From an uncultured Pelagibacteraceae bacterium (GTDB lineage Bacteria; Pseudomonadota; Alphaproteobacteria; Pelagibacterales; Pelagibacteraceae): a DNA stretch of 32,582 nt. Position numbers and translations under genes: made by a program. Below, piece after piece: positions 25,151 through 31,770 of the stretch (position 1 is the stretch's first letter; each line of letters begins with the position of its first letter). The DNA lies in NCBI GenBank assembly GCA_902571955.1, contig CACGDZ010000011.1, positions 1-32,582 on the forward strand. The letters run 5' to 3'. The notes under the pieces are model-generated. The model was given only the letters and a program-made list of their open reading frames with translations, was not told the origin of the DNA and did no database searches.

Positions 25151-26317
25151 CTAGCTTGCTCTTTGAATATTTGTGTCTATTGGTTTTATATTGGGAATAA
25201 CTTCTTCTGTAAATAATTTGATACTTTTCATACAATCTTCATGTTTGATACCTGGAAAGTTAGACCATACTTGTAAATTTTGAAGATTTAATTCTTGCTG
25301 AAGTTCTTTTATTTTTTCTATTACAAACTCGGGTGTTCCAAATAAAAGATTTCTTTTATGAAGAAATTCATAATTTAATAAATCTAGCTTATTTTTTGTC
25401 TCAGGTAATTTTTCATCTGGATCCATATGATTTCCCAATCCTCTCCAATGACAAACCCATCTCATATAATTTACGATATGTTCTCCAGCCATCTTTTCAG
25501 CCTCTTCCATAGTTTCTGCAACAAACATATCTCTAACCAAACTAATACCTTCACCTAGAGGTACATCTCGATTTTCAGCTTTAGATTTTGCCTGTTTATA
25601 AATTTCAAATCTTTTTTTCAAAGCTTTTACGGTTGGGATCCACATAATTGTATTAAGTCCATTTTCTGCTGCCCACTGAATTGATCTTTCTCCATCAACT
25701 ACTTGAGAAATTGGTGGAAAAGGTTTTTGATAAGGTTTTGGTACTACAGATATTTGTTTTAATTCATTTGTTTTTAAATCTACAACATTTTCTTTTGGAG
25801 GACTCATGTCGTGTTGCCAAATAAAATTAGGAGATGGATAAGTGTAAAATTCTCCTTGATGTGAAAAGAAGTCCTCAGACCACGCTTTTTTCATTATGTC
25901 TAATGTTTCTGAAAATAGTCTAAAATTTTTTGCTTGGTCTTTTAAGTCAGCTTCTTTGTTCATGTTGATGGCTTCTCGCCCATAAACACCTCTACCAATA
26001 CCTACTTCCACTCTTCCTTTTGACATTTGATCGAGTGTTGCAATATCTTCTGCGAGTCTTATTGGATTATGAAACGTAATTACGTTGCAAGCTTGTCCTA
26101 AGCGTATATTTTTAGTTCTTGCTGCAGCATCTGTACACATCATTAGTGGATTAGTACAAGACTCCATTCCTTCATGATTAAAATGATGCTCAGTATACCA
26201 AATAGAATTCCAATTATTTTGATCACAATATTCTGTGATCTCTCTAGCCTCGTCTAATAGTTGGGTATAAGGTTTTTTATCCCAATTAGTAGTATTACAA
26301 AAATATCCAAAGTTCAT
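25151..26317 (-). CDS. LLM-class flavin-dependent monooxygenase (luciferase-like)
   Basis: Bacterial luciferase-like monooxygenase, 388 residues, using reduced FMN and O2. The start is ATG 26317, preceded by AAAGGAGG, the best Shine-Dalgarno in the window; a GTG at 26359 would place that RBS inside the gene. Family features are the N-terminal MNFGYFCN strand, WYTEHHFNHEG (LLM E-H-H motif), IRLGQACNVITFHNPIRLAEDIATLDQMSKGRVEVGIGRG, and VVDGERSIQWAAENG late. No flavin reductase gene is adjacent, so a general reductase must supply FMNH2. It heads the four-gene catabolic operon. The substrate (amine, ring or thiol) cannot be inferred. Confidence 0.9.
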   Translation of the reverse strand: MNFGYFCNTTNWDKKPYTQLLDEAREITEYCDQNNWNSIWYTEHHFNHEGMESCTNPLMMCTDAAARTKNIRLGQACNVITFHNPIRLAEDIATLDQMSKGRVEVGIGRGVYGREAINMNKEADLKDQAKNFRLFSETLDIMKKAWSEDFFSHQGEFYTYPSPNFIWQHDMSPPKENVVDLKTNELKQISVVPKPYQKPFPPISQVVDGERSIQWAAENGLNTIMWIPTVKALKKRFEIYKQAKSKAENRDVPLGEGISLVRDMFVAETMEEAEKMAGEHIVNYMRWVCHWRGLGNHMDPDEKLPETKNKLDLLNYEFLHKRNLLFGTPEFVIEKIKELQQELNLQNLQVWSNFPGIKHEDCMKSIKLFTEEVIPNIKPIDTNIQRAS

Positions 26318-26422
26318 AAAGCCTCCTTTAAAAATTAATTTAAAGACGACCGATCCCACTTTCGTAAATTTTTGAATTTAACGACGAGTTATGTATCGCT
26401 TTATATTTAAACTTTATAATTA
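26318..26422 (-). promoter_or_regulatory. Leader/promoter region of the LLM operon
   Basis: This 105-base gap contains, on the plus strand, CGTAAATT (26363-26370) and AATTTAACG (26375-26383), a bulged inverted repeat around TTTG. The repeated word GACGAC/ACGACGAG flanks it (26345-26350 and 26381-26388). The patch is more GC-rich than other spacers here. It must hold the LLM promoter unless the upstream oxygenase transcript reads through. No known riboswitch is recognised. Confidence 0.35.
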
Positions 26423-27391
26423 CTAACGTTGATATTCAATAAATTTCTTTAAAGATTTGTTGAGAAATTTCTCATATATTTCACCATTATTTTTAGATTT
26501 ACTTTTATTTAAAAATGATTGGTTCATTTTGAAATCATAAGAAGGTTCAAAGAAAAAAGGAACGGAGAGCCTCTTACTTTTATTCCACAAAACTCTATGG
26601 TTAGTCGCTTTAAATTTACCTTTGCTTAGAAATTCTAACGCTTTCCCTGTATTTACTATTAAAGATTTTTTATTAAATGGTACATTATACCACTTTTTGT
26701 TTTTCCTATTTTGTACTTGTAATCCACCTTTTCTGTCTTGATAGAGAACAGTAAATATTCCACTATCTACATGAGTTTCACATCCAAGCGCAACCCCGTC
26801 TTGTTTTGATATTTCTACTGGTTTCGTTTGATTTGGATAATAATTAAATCTTAATGTGCTTAATGTTTTTAATCTTGAAAAAGCTGTACTAGAAATATCA
26901 GGATTTTTTTTATTAAGTTTTATCAAACTTTTAAACAATGTTTCACCTAATCTAAAAATGTTATCATAATATTTATTTAAAATATTAATTGAGTTTTTAT
27001 TAAAACACATACTTAGATTAATAAACTCTATGTATTGATTTTTAAGATTTGAGGAATATTTTTTAGTTACTTTTAAATCGCCTATATCCAGACCTTCTTT
27101 TCCATTAACATCGTTAGGAAAATATCCTCTATATAAATTTTTATTTTTTTTATTCCATTTTTTAGGTGCTAATTTTCTTTTCACACTGTCTGGCAAATTA
27201 AAAAATTTGTTACCAACTTCACATGTTTTTTTAATTTCTTTAAGATTAATTCCATGTCCAGTAATTTGAAAAAATCCTACATTGACACAAGCCTTTTCAA
27301 TTTCTTTAATTGTTTTAAAAGCATTTTGGGTTTCAAAATTATTTTTAATTAAAGACGAAATATTAATTGTTGGTATAAAGTTCCTGTTCAT
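26423..27391 (-). CDS. IPNS-like Fe(II)/2-oxoglutarate oxygenase
   Basis: Non-haem iron oxygenase of the isopenicillin N synthase/ACC oxidase-like family, 322 residues, cytoplasmic. The N-terminal DIOX_N domain contains ACVNVGFFQITGHGI. The catalytic double-stranded helix has iron ligands H207 and D209 (CETHVDSGIFT) and H265 (KATNHRVLWN), with the 2OG clamp R274-L-S276 (KRLSVPFFFEPS). All are intact. Lys/Asn-rich stretches reflect genome bias. It overlaps the DMT transporter gene by four bases (ATGA), so the transporter and oxygenase form an operon, perhaps for import or export of the same metabolite. The substrate is unknown; gibberellin or penicillin chemistry should not be assumed. Confidence 0.88.
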   Translation of the reverse strand: MNRNFIPTINISSLIKNNFETQNAFKTIKEIEKACVNVGFFQITGHGINLKEIKKTCEVGNKFFNLPDSVKRKLAPKKWNKKNKNLYRGYFPNDVNGKEGLDIGDLKVTKKYSSNLKNQYIEFINLSMCFNKNSINILNKYYDNIFRLGETLFKSLIKLNKKNPDISSTAFSRLKTLSTLRFNYYPNQTKPVEISKQDGVALGCETHVDSGIFTVLYQDRKGGLQVQNRKNKKWYNVPFNKKSLIVNTGKALEFLSKGKFKATNHRVLWNKSKRLSVPFFFEPSYDFKMNQSFLNKSKSKNNGEIYEKFLNKSLKKFIEYQR

Positions 27392-28341
27392 CTTCTAACT
27401 GGTGTTTCTGTAGCAATATATTGATCTCTAGCTTTTTCTCTTATGTAAATATAAATTCCAGCTGCTATTATACATGCAACACCAATAAATGTTCTAACTG
27501 ATGGTATTTCATTAAATAAGAAATAACCCGGGATCATAGACATTATAATTAAAGAATATTCAAATAATGAAACTACCGATGGTGAAGCAACGATATATGC
27601 AGTGAAAATACAAACAAAGGCAATTGAGGCCGCAAAACCAAAAAATAAAATAAATTTCCAAGTATATTCAATGTTTGAAAACCATTCTCTAAATATAAAT
27701 TGAGTAGTTGAATCAAAATTAGAATCATTAAGTTGACCATTACCCATAAAGATAAAGATAATTCCACAAAGTATTAATGCTATTAGATAAAAATAAAAGA
27801 GTTGAGTATTAACATCATCTTTGTCAGAAGTGTACTTGGTTATTGTCATTGAGGCTGCATAAAAAAATGCGCACAGAACAGGTAGTAAACTTTTATAATC
27901 AAAATCAGAAAAGTTTGGATCTAAAACAATAAATACGCCTATAAAACCAAACAGGATTGCAGACCATCTTCTAATTCCAATAAACTCTTTTAAAAAAAAT
28001 TTAGCAAAAATTGATACAAAAAATGGACATGAAAAAAATAAAGCATTTGCAGTAGCTAAAGGCATATATGTTAGAGAGATAAAGAATGCTGAAAAAGCTA
28101 TAAAGTGAAGAATTACTCTTAAAATTGTAAAAAAAGGATAAAAGGTTTTTAATGAAACTTTTTGACGTTTAAATTTGATGTAACCAAAAAGTAAAAATGC
28201 AGCTACAAAATACCTTCCAAAAAAGATTTCATATAATGAAGCTTTTTCAAAAATAAATTTGATTAATGAATCCTGCATTGCAAACATCGTCATCGCTGCA
28301 ATTACTAAAAGAATTCCTTTTGAGTTGTTATCACTGCTCAT
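27388..28341 (-). CDS. EamA/DMT-family transporter
   Basis: Ten-helix inner-membrane protein (317 residues) with two EamA domains. The first starts GILLVIAAMTMFAMQDSLIKFIFE, a common opening for RarD/S-adenosylmethionine-uptake-like DMT proteins. It continues with FFGRYFVAAFLLFGYIKFKRQ and FFISLTYMPLATANALFFSCPFFV. The second half ends EYSLIIMSMIPGYFLFNEIPSVRTFIGVACIIAAGIYIY, then a basic tail. It is unrelated in detail to the other DMT gene at 3800. It leads a two-gene unit with the IPNS-like oxygenase and is divergent from the arginase-family gene across 63 AT-rich bases. Confidence 0.85.
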   Translation of the reverse strand: MSSDNNSKGILLVIAAMTMFAMQDSLIKFIFEKASLYEIFFGRYFVAAFLLFGYIKFKRQKVSLKTFYPFFTILRVILHFIAFSAFFISLTYMPLATANALFFSCPFFVSIFAKFFLKEFIGIRRWSAILFGFIGVFIVLDPNFSDFDYKSLLPVLCAFFYAASMTITKYTSDKDDVNTQLFYFYLIALILCGIIFIFMGNGQLNDSNFDSTTQFIFREWFSNIEYTWKFILFFGFAASIAFVCIFTAYIVASPSVVSLFEYSLIIMSMIPGYFLFNEIPSVRTFIGVACIIAAGIYIYIREKARDQYIATETPVRR

Positions 28342-28404
28342 TTATGCTCTATATCAAAAAAGAATATGTTTTTAAATTTATTAAATTTATGTCATATTTA
28401 ATTT

Positions 28405-29391
28405 ATGATTTCAGAAGAAGATAAAATAATGATGGAAACCCTTTACTGGTGGGGGATCCCAACTTTATTTAGATGTAAAAATGATCCAGATCCTAAAAAT
28501 TGTGATATTGCACTTGTAGGTGTTCCTCATAGTACTGGAAATGGAACAACAGAAAGAGATCAGCATTTAGGTCCGAGAGCTGTAAGAAACATTTCAGCAA
28601 TGTTGAAACGTTCTCATTTTGATTACAAAATTGATCCTTGGAAAGATAATAAAATTCACGATTTAGGAGATGTTCCATTTCCCGAAGCTAATGATAATGA
28701 AAAATGTATAGAAAGAATCTCATCTTTTTATGATCTTATAGAACAAGCTGAAAAGCCAGTAGTTTCAATTGGTGGAGATCATTCAGTAACTGGAGGAATT
28801 GTTCAAAGTTTAGCAAAAAAAAACTCAAAATTAACTAAAGGAAAAAAAATAACATTTCTTCATTTTGACGCTCATACAGATTGCTTTGAAAAATTAGATC
28901 ATTTTTTAGGTGCAAAAAAATCTGCAGCACATTGGGCTTCTTATTTAGTAAAACAAGGAAATGTAGATCCACATACAAGTACACAGATAGGTATAAGAGG
29001 AAATCCTAGAACGCTAGATTGGTTACAAGCAAGTTATGATATTGGATATCAAGTAATAACCATGGATGAGTATAGGAAGTGGGGACACGAAAAATGTATA
29101 AAAATGATTTTAGATAGATTAGGCGATAATCCTATTTACGTTACATTTGATTTAGATTGTTTAGATCCAACAGTTGCCCCAGGAGTAGCAAATATTGAGC
29201 CTGCTTATAAAGGATTTAATATTGATGAGGCACGAAAATTGATTCAGTGTTTAAAAGGTAAAAATGTAATTGGTGGAGATGTTGCATGTTTAATGCCAAC
29301 AAAAGACAGCCCAAATCAAATTACAGCAATGGTTGCAGCATCAATTATGTTTGAAATTATTTGTTTAATCTCAGTTTATCGAAATAAATAG
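28405..29391 (+). CDS. Arginase/agmatinase-family amidinohydrolase, atypical
   Basis: Binuclear-metal ureohydrolase (328 residues). Metal ligands are complete: H126 (GGDHS), D155, H157, D159 (FDAHTD) and D249/D251 (FDLDCLDP). Two substrate elements differ from agmatinase. The HGTxF loop after DAHTD is replaced by GAKKSAAHWA. The D-V-V-E-V-x-P segment, whose Glu binds the guanidinium group in arginases, reads D-V-A-C-L-M-P (residues 292-298). It is therefore probably not a standard SpeB; a guanidino acid, guanidine or another amidine are candidates. ATGs at 28429 and 28432 (MMETLYWWGIP) are alternative starts, and none has a strong RBS. It is convergent with the thioesterase gene 33 bases away. 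Confidence 0.82.
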   Translation: MISEEDKIMMETLYWWGIPTLFRCKNDPDPKNCDIALVGVPHSTGNGTTERDQHLGPRAVRNISAMLKRSHFDYKIDPWKDNKIHDLGDVPFPEANDNEKCIERISSFYDLIEQAEKPVVSIGGDHSVTGGIVQSLAKKNSKLTKGKKITFLHFDAHTDCFEKLDHFLGAKKSAAHWASYLVKQGNVDPHTSTQIGIRGNPRTLDWLQASYDIGYQVITMDEYRKWGHEKCIKMILDRLGDNPIYVTFDLDCLDPTVAPGVANIEPAYKGFNIDEARKLIQCLKGKNVIGGDVACLMPTKDSPNQITAMVAASIMFEIICLISVYRNK

Positions 29392-29424
29392 ATTTAATTT
29401 AAATAACTCAGGTGGGATATTTAA

Positions 29425-29886
29425 TTATTTCTTTAACTTAGAGGATAATTGAAGTCCATCTTCAGAAAATTTAGATTTATTTTCTTTTATAAAATGATCC
29501 ATTAGTTTTATTTTTTCCTCCTCGAATTCAGTGACCTTTCGTTTACTTAAATCGATATAAAGAGATATCCATTCCATAGAAGCAGAAATTTTGTTAGTTT
29601 CCTTAGAAATCATTTCCATTTTCAAATGCAATCTTTTTTTATCGTGATCAAAATAAATAAGATTGACTTCTACTTTTTCGCCTTCTCTGATTTCATTTAA
29701 ATATTTAGTATTGGTTTCAACCACCATAGTACTTCTAGCTAATTTTTTTGCAGCAGTTCCACCCATTTTAAATCTTTCAAGTGCAACTTCCCAAGCCTGA
29801 TCAAATACTAAAATGTAATAAGCCATGTTCATGTGATTATTGTAGTCAACCCACTCTTTTTTAACTTCAAAAGTTTTTAGTAACAC
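29425..29886 (-). CDS. 4HBT thioesterase, betainyl-CoA thioesterase-like
   Basis: Hotdog-fold acyl-CoA thioesterase of 153 residues. The N-terminal active-site stretch KKEWVDYNNHMNMAYYILVFDQAWE matches the DYNxHMN..YY pattern of the thioesterase domain fused to L-carnitine dehydrogenases (betainyl-CoA thioesterase, CdhB-like), as I remember it. Later ARSTMVVETNTKYLNEIREGEKVEV is typical of the 4HBT core. It lies one base downstream of a ProV ATPase gene, and a gamma-butyrobetaine-hydroxylase-like gene lies nearby. The best reading is release of glycine betaine from betainyl-CoA in carnitine breakdown. A generic 4HBT enzyme remains possible; no carnitine dehydrogenase is in the window. Confidence 0.78.
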   Translation of the reverse strand: MLLKTFEVKKEWVDYNNHMNMAYYILVFDQAWEVALERFKMGGTAAKKLARSTMVVETNTKYLNEIREGEKVEVNLIYFDHDKKRLHLKMEMISKETNKISASMEWISLYIDLSKRKVTEFEEEKIKLMDHFIKENKSKFSEDGLQLSSKLKK

Positions 29887-29887
29887 T

Positions 29888-30913
29888 TTAAGATCTTGTT
29901 AATGAAGATTGTAATTCTTGATTTGAAATGTATCCTTTTACATTTCCACTTTTGTCTACCACTTCACAGTTTGAATCTGAGCATACAATTTTAGGTAAAA
30001 AATCTTCAATAAACTCTTCCTCATTTACTTTTATTAGGTTTGACTTATCAATATTATTTGCTTGCTCAGCTGTTTTCATTATGATTTTTGCTTTAATTAC
30101 TTTAGCTCTATTTACATCTTTTACAAAAGCTTTAACATAATCATCAGCAGGGTTCATAATAATTTCCTCTGGTGTACCTACTTGAACTAATTTGCCTGAG
30201 TTTAATATTCCTATGTGATCTCCCAATCTTAGTGACTCATCTAAATCATGAGTAATAAAAACAATAGTTTTTTTTAATTCTGCTTGAAGATCAATCAATT
30301 GTTTTTGCATGTCACTTCTTATTAATGGGTCTAGAGCACTAAATGCTTCATCCATCAACATTATGTCTGTATCTGTCGCTAATGCTCTTGCTAAACCTAC
30401 ACGTTGCTGCATTCCCCCTGACAGTTGATTTGGGTATTGATTTTCAAAACCATTAAGACCAACTGCATCTATTTTTTCCATAGAGATTTTATTTCTTTCC
30501 TCTTCAGATTTTCCTTGCATTTCTAATCCATAACCCACATTTTGAATCACAGTTTTATGTGGGAAAAGCCCAAATCTTTGGAAAACCATACTCATTTTAT
30601 GCCGTCTGAATTCAATGAGTTTTTCTTTATTCAGCGACATTACATTAGTACCTTCAACTAAAATTTCACCATCAGTTGGGTCTATCAATCTATTCAAATG
30701 TCGGATGAGTGTTGATTTCCCTGATCCTGATAGCCCCATACATACAAAGGTCTCGCCTTCCTCTATTTTGAGAGAAACATTATCTAGACCAACTGTGTGA
30801 CCAGTTTTTTCTAAAATTTGATCTTTTGTTGCACCATCTTTTACCATTGGCAGTACAGAACTAGGCTTGTTTCCAAAAATTTTGTATACGTTGTTGATCT
30901 CAATTTTTGACAT
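29888..30913 (-). CDS. proV: Glycine betaine/proline betaine ABC transporter ATPase ProV
   Basis: ATPase of the ProU/OpuA-type quaternary-amine importer (341 residues). Typical ProV features are the N-terminal VYKIFGNKP segment, then GLDNVSLKIEEGETFVCMGLSGSGKST (Walker A), FQRFGLFPHKTVIQNVGYGLE, signature LSGGMQQRVGLARALA, Walker B IMLMDEAFSALDPLIRSDMQ and ITHDLDESLRLGD. The C-terminal region after residue about 275 is a shortened, degenerate CBS portion ending VDKSGNVKGYISNQEL; E. coli ProV is about 400 residues. No proW or proX is adjacent, so the permease and receptor are encoded elsewhere. A palindrome stands between the candidate -10 box and the ATG. The thioesterase follows one base later. 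Confidence 0.92.
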   Translation of the reverse strand: MSKIEINNVYKIFGNKPSSVLPMVKDGATKDQILEKTGHTVGLDNVSLKIEEGETFVCMGLSGSGKSTLIRHLNRLIDPTDGEILVEGTNVMSLNKEKLIEFRRHKMSMVFQRFGLFPHKTVIQNVGYGLEMQGKSEEERNKISMEKIDAVGLNGFENQYPNQLSGGMQQRVGLARALATDTDIMLMDEAFSALDPLIRSDMQKQLIDLQAELKKTIVFITHDLDESLRLGDHIGILNSGKLVQVGTPEEIIMNPADDYVKAFVKDVNRAKVIKAKIIMKTAEQANNIDKSNLIKVNEEEFIEDFLPKIVCSDSNCEVVDKSGNVKGYISNQELQSSLTRS

Positions 30914-30915
30914 GA

Positions 30916-30936
30916 TGTAACGTTCTAACAGTTACA
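30916..30936. promoter_or_regulatory. Imperfect palindrome immediately upstream of proV
   Basis: Plus-strand arms TGTAAC (30916-30921) and GTTACA (30931-30936) enclose a second inverted repeat, GTT (30922-30924) and AAC (30927-30929). Only one unpaired base lies between the outer and inner repeats. The element ends two bases from the proV ATG, where an RBS would be, so it may act as a repressor operator or as an RNA hairpin covering the start. TATAAT on the minus strand (30958-30963) is a candidate -10 box, placing the palindrome at about +15 to +35. Confidence 0.45.
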
Positions 30937-30957
30937 ATGATAATATGTAAAACAAAT

Positions 30958-30963
30958 ATTATA
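30958..30963 (-). promoter_or_regulatory. Candidate -10 box for proV-thioesterase
   Basis: A consensus TATAAT on the minus strand, 45 bases before the proV ATG. No good -35 hexamer stands at 16-18 bases upstream, so this rests on the -10 match alone. On the plus strand, TTGTTT (30974-30979) and TATTTA (30996-31001), 16 bases apart, could form the opposing aldolase promoter. Confidence 0.35.
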
Positions 30964-31038
30964 CAACTTCTAATTGTTTTGAGAAATAACGCTTGTATTT
31001 ATTTGCTTTTACTTAATTTTTAAATAAATATTTTATCT

Positions 31039-31770
31039 ATGGCACAAACAGATAAAGATGTGCGACTAGAGTTGTCTGCTCTCTATAGAATTTTACATAT
31101 GTACGGTATGACTGATCTTGCAAATCAATGTGCAGGTGCAAGATCTGTTGAAGATAAGAATTGTTCTTTTGTTCATCCATATGGAATGTTTTATGAGGAA
31201 ATTACAGCTTCATCTTTAGTTAAAATTGATCAATATGGAAAAAAATTAGATTCAGACGGACCTTGGTTGAATGATGGATGTATTAATCTTGCTCAATGGA
31301 TTTTTAATAAAAGAAATGATGTAAACTTTTATGTTCACGGACATGCCAATGATGTGATGGCAGTTGGTGGCACTAAAGAGGGTTTAATGTATCTTTCACA
31401 GGCTGCAGTTTATTTAAATCATCTCCTTGGATATATTGATTATGAATTTGTTGAAGACAAAGAATTTGGGACCAAATTTGAAAACCTAATTAGCAAACAT
31501 GATATTCTGATTACAAGAAACCATGGATATTACACAGTTGGTAAAACTGCTGCAGAAGCATTTTTCAGAGCTTATTATCTAGAGCAAGCATGTTCAGTTC
31601 AGGTAAAAAATCTTGCTATGGGTTTAAACAAACATGAAATAGACAAACAAAAAGCTGCATATTTCTGGGAAAATATGAGTGACTCTGATGATTATAATTA
31701 TGATGGAAAAACAGAGTGGGCTGCTTTATTAAGAAAACTAGAAAGAGAACATTCAAATTATAAAAATTAA
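31039..31770 (+). CDS. Class II aldolase/adducin family protein
   Basis: Zinc-dependent aldolase-fold protein of 243 residues. The family's zinc histidines are visible as FYVHGHANDV (two His) and ITRNHGYYTVG (third). The N terminus DVRLELSALYRILHMYGMTDL and the CSFVHPYGMFYEEITASSLVKID segment match the aldolase II/adducin domain. The YLEQACSVQVKNLAMG helix is typical of the branch often annotated only as class II aldolase/adducin, whose members include decarboxylases and epimerases, so the reaction is uncertain. It overlaps the gamma-butyrobetaine-hydroxylase-like gene by one base (TAATG), suggesting a joint pathway, possibly in carnitine or trimethyllysine metabolism, where an aldolase splits hydroxytrimethyllysine. 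That link is inference. Confidence 0.85.
   Translation: MAQTDKDVRLELSALYRILHMYGMTDLANQCAGARSVEDKNCSFVHPYGMFYEEITASSLVKIDQYGKKLDSDGPWLNDGCINLAQWIFNKRNDVNFYVHGHANDVMAVGGTKEGLMYLSQAAVYLNHLLGYIDYEFVEDKEFGTKFENLISKHDILITRNHGYYTVGKTAAEAFFRAYYLEQACSVQVKNLAMGLNKHEIDKQKAAYFWENMSDSDDYNYDGKTEWAALLRKLEREHSNYKN

Noticed and set aside
26318..26359. Upstream GTG start for the LLM monooxygenase
   Set aside because: It would bury a consensus AAAGGAGG Shine-Dalgarno inside the gene and add residues absent from the family N terminus.
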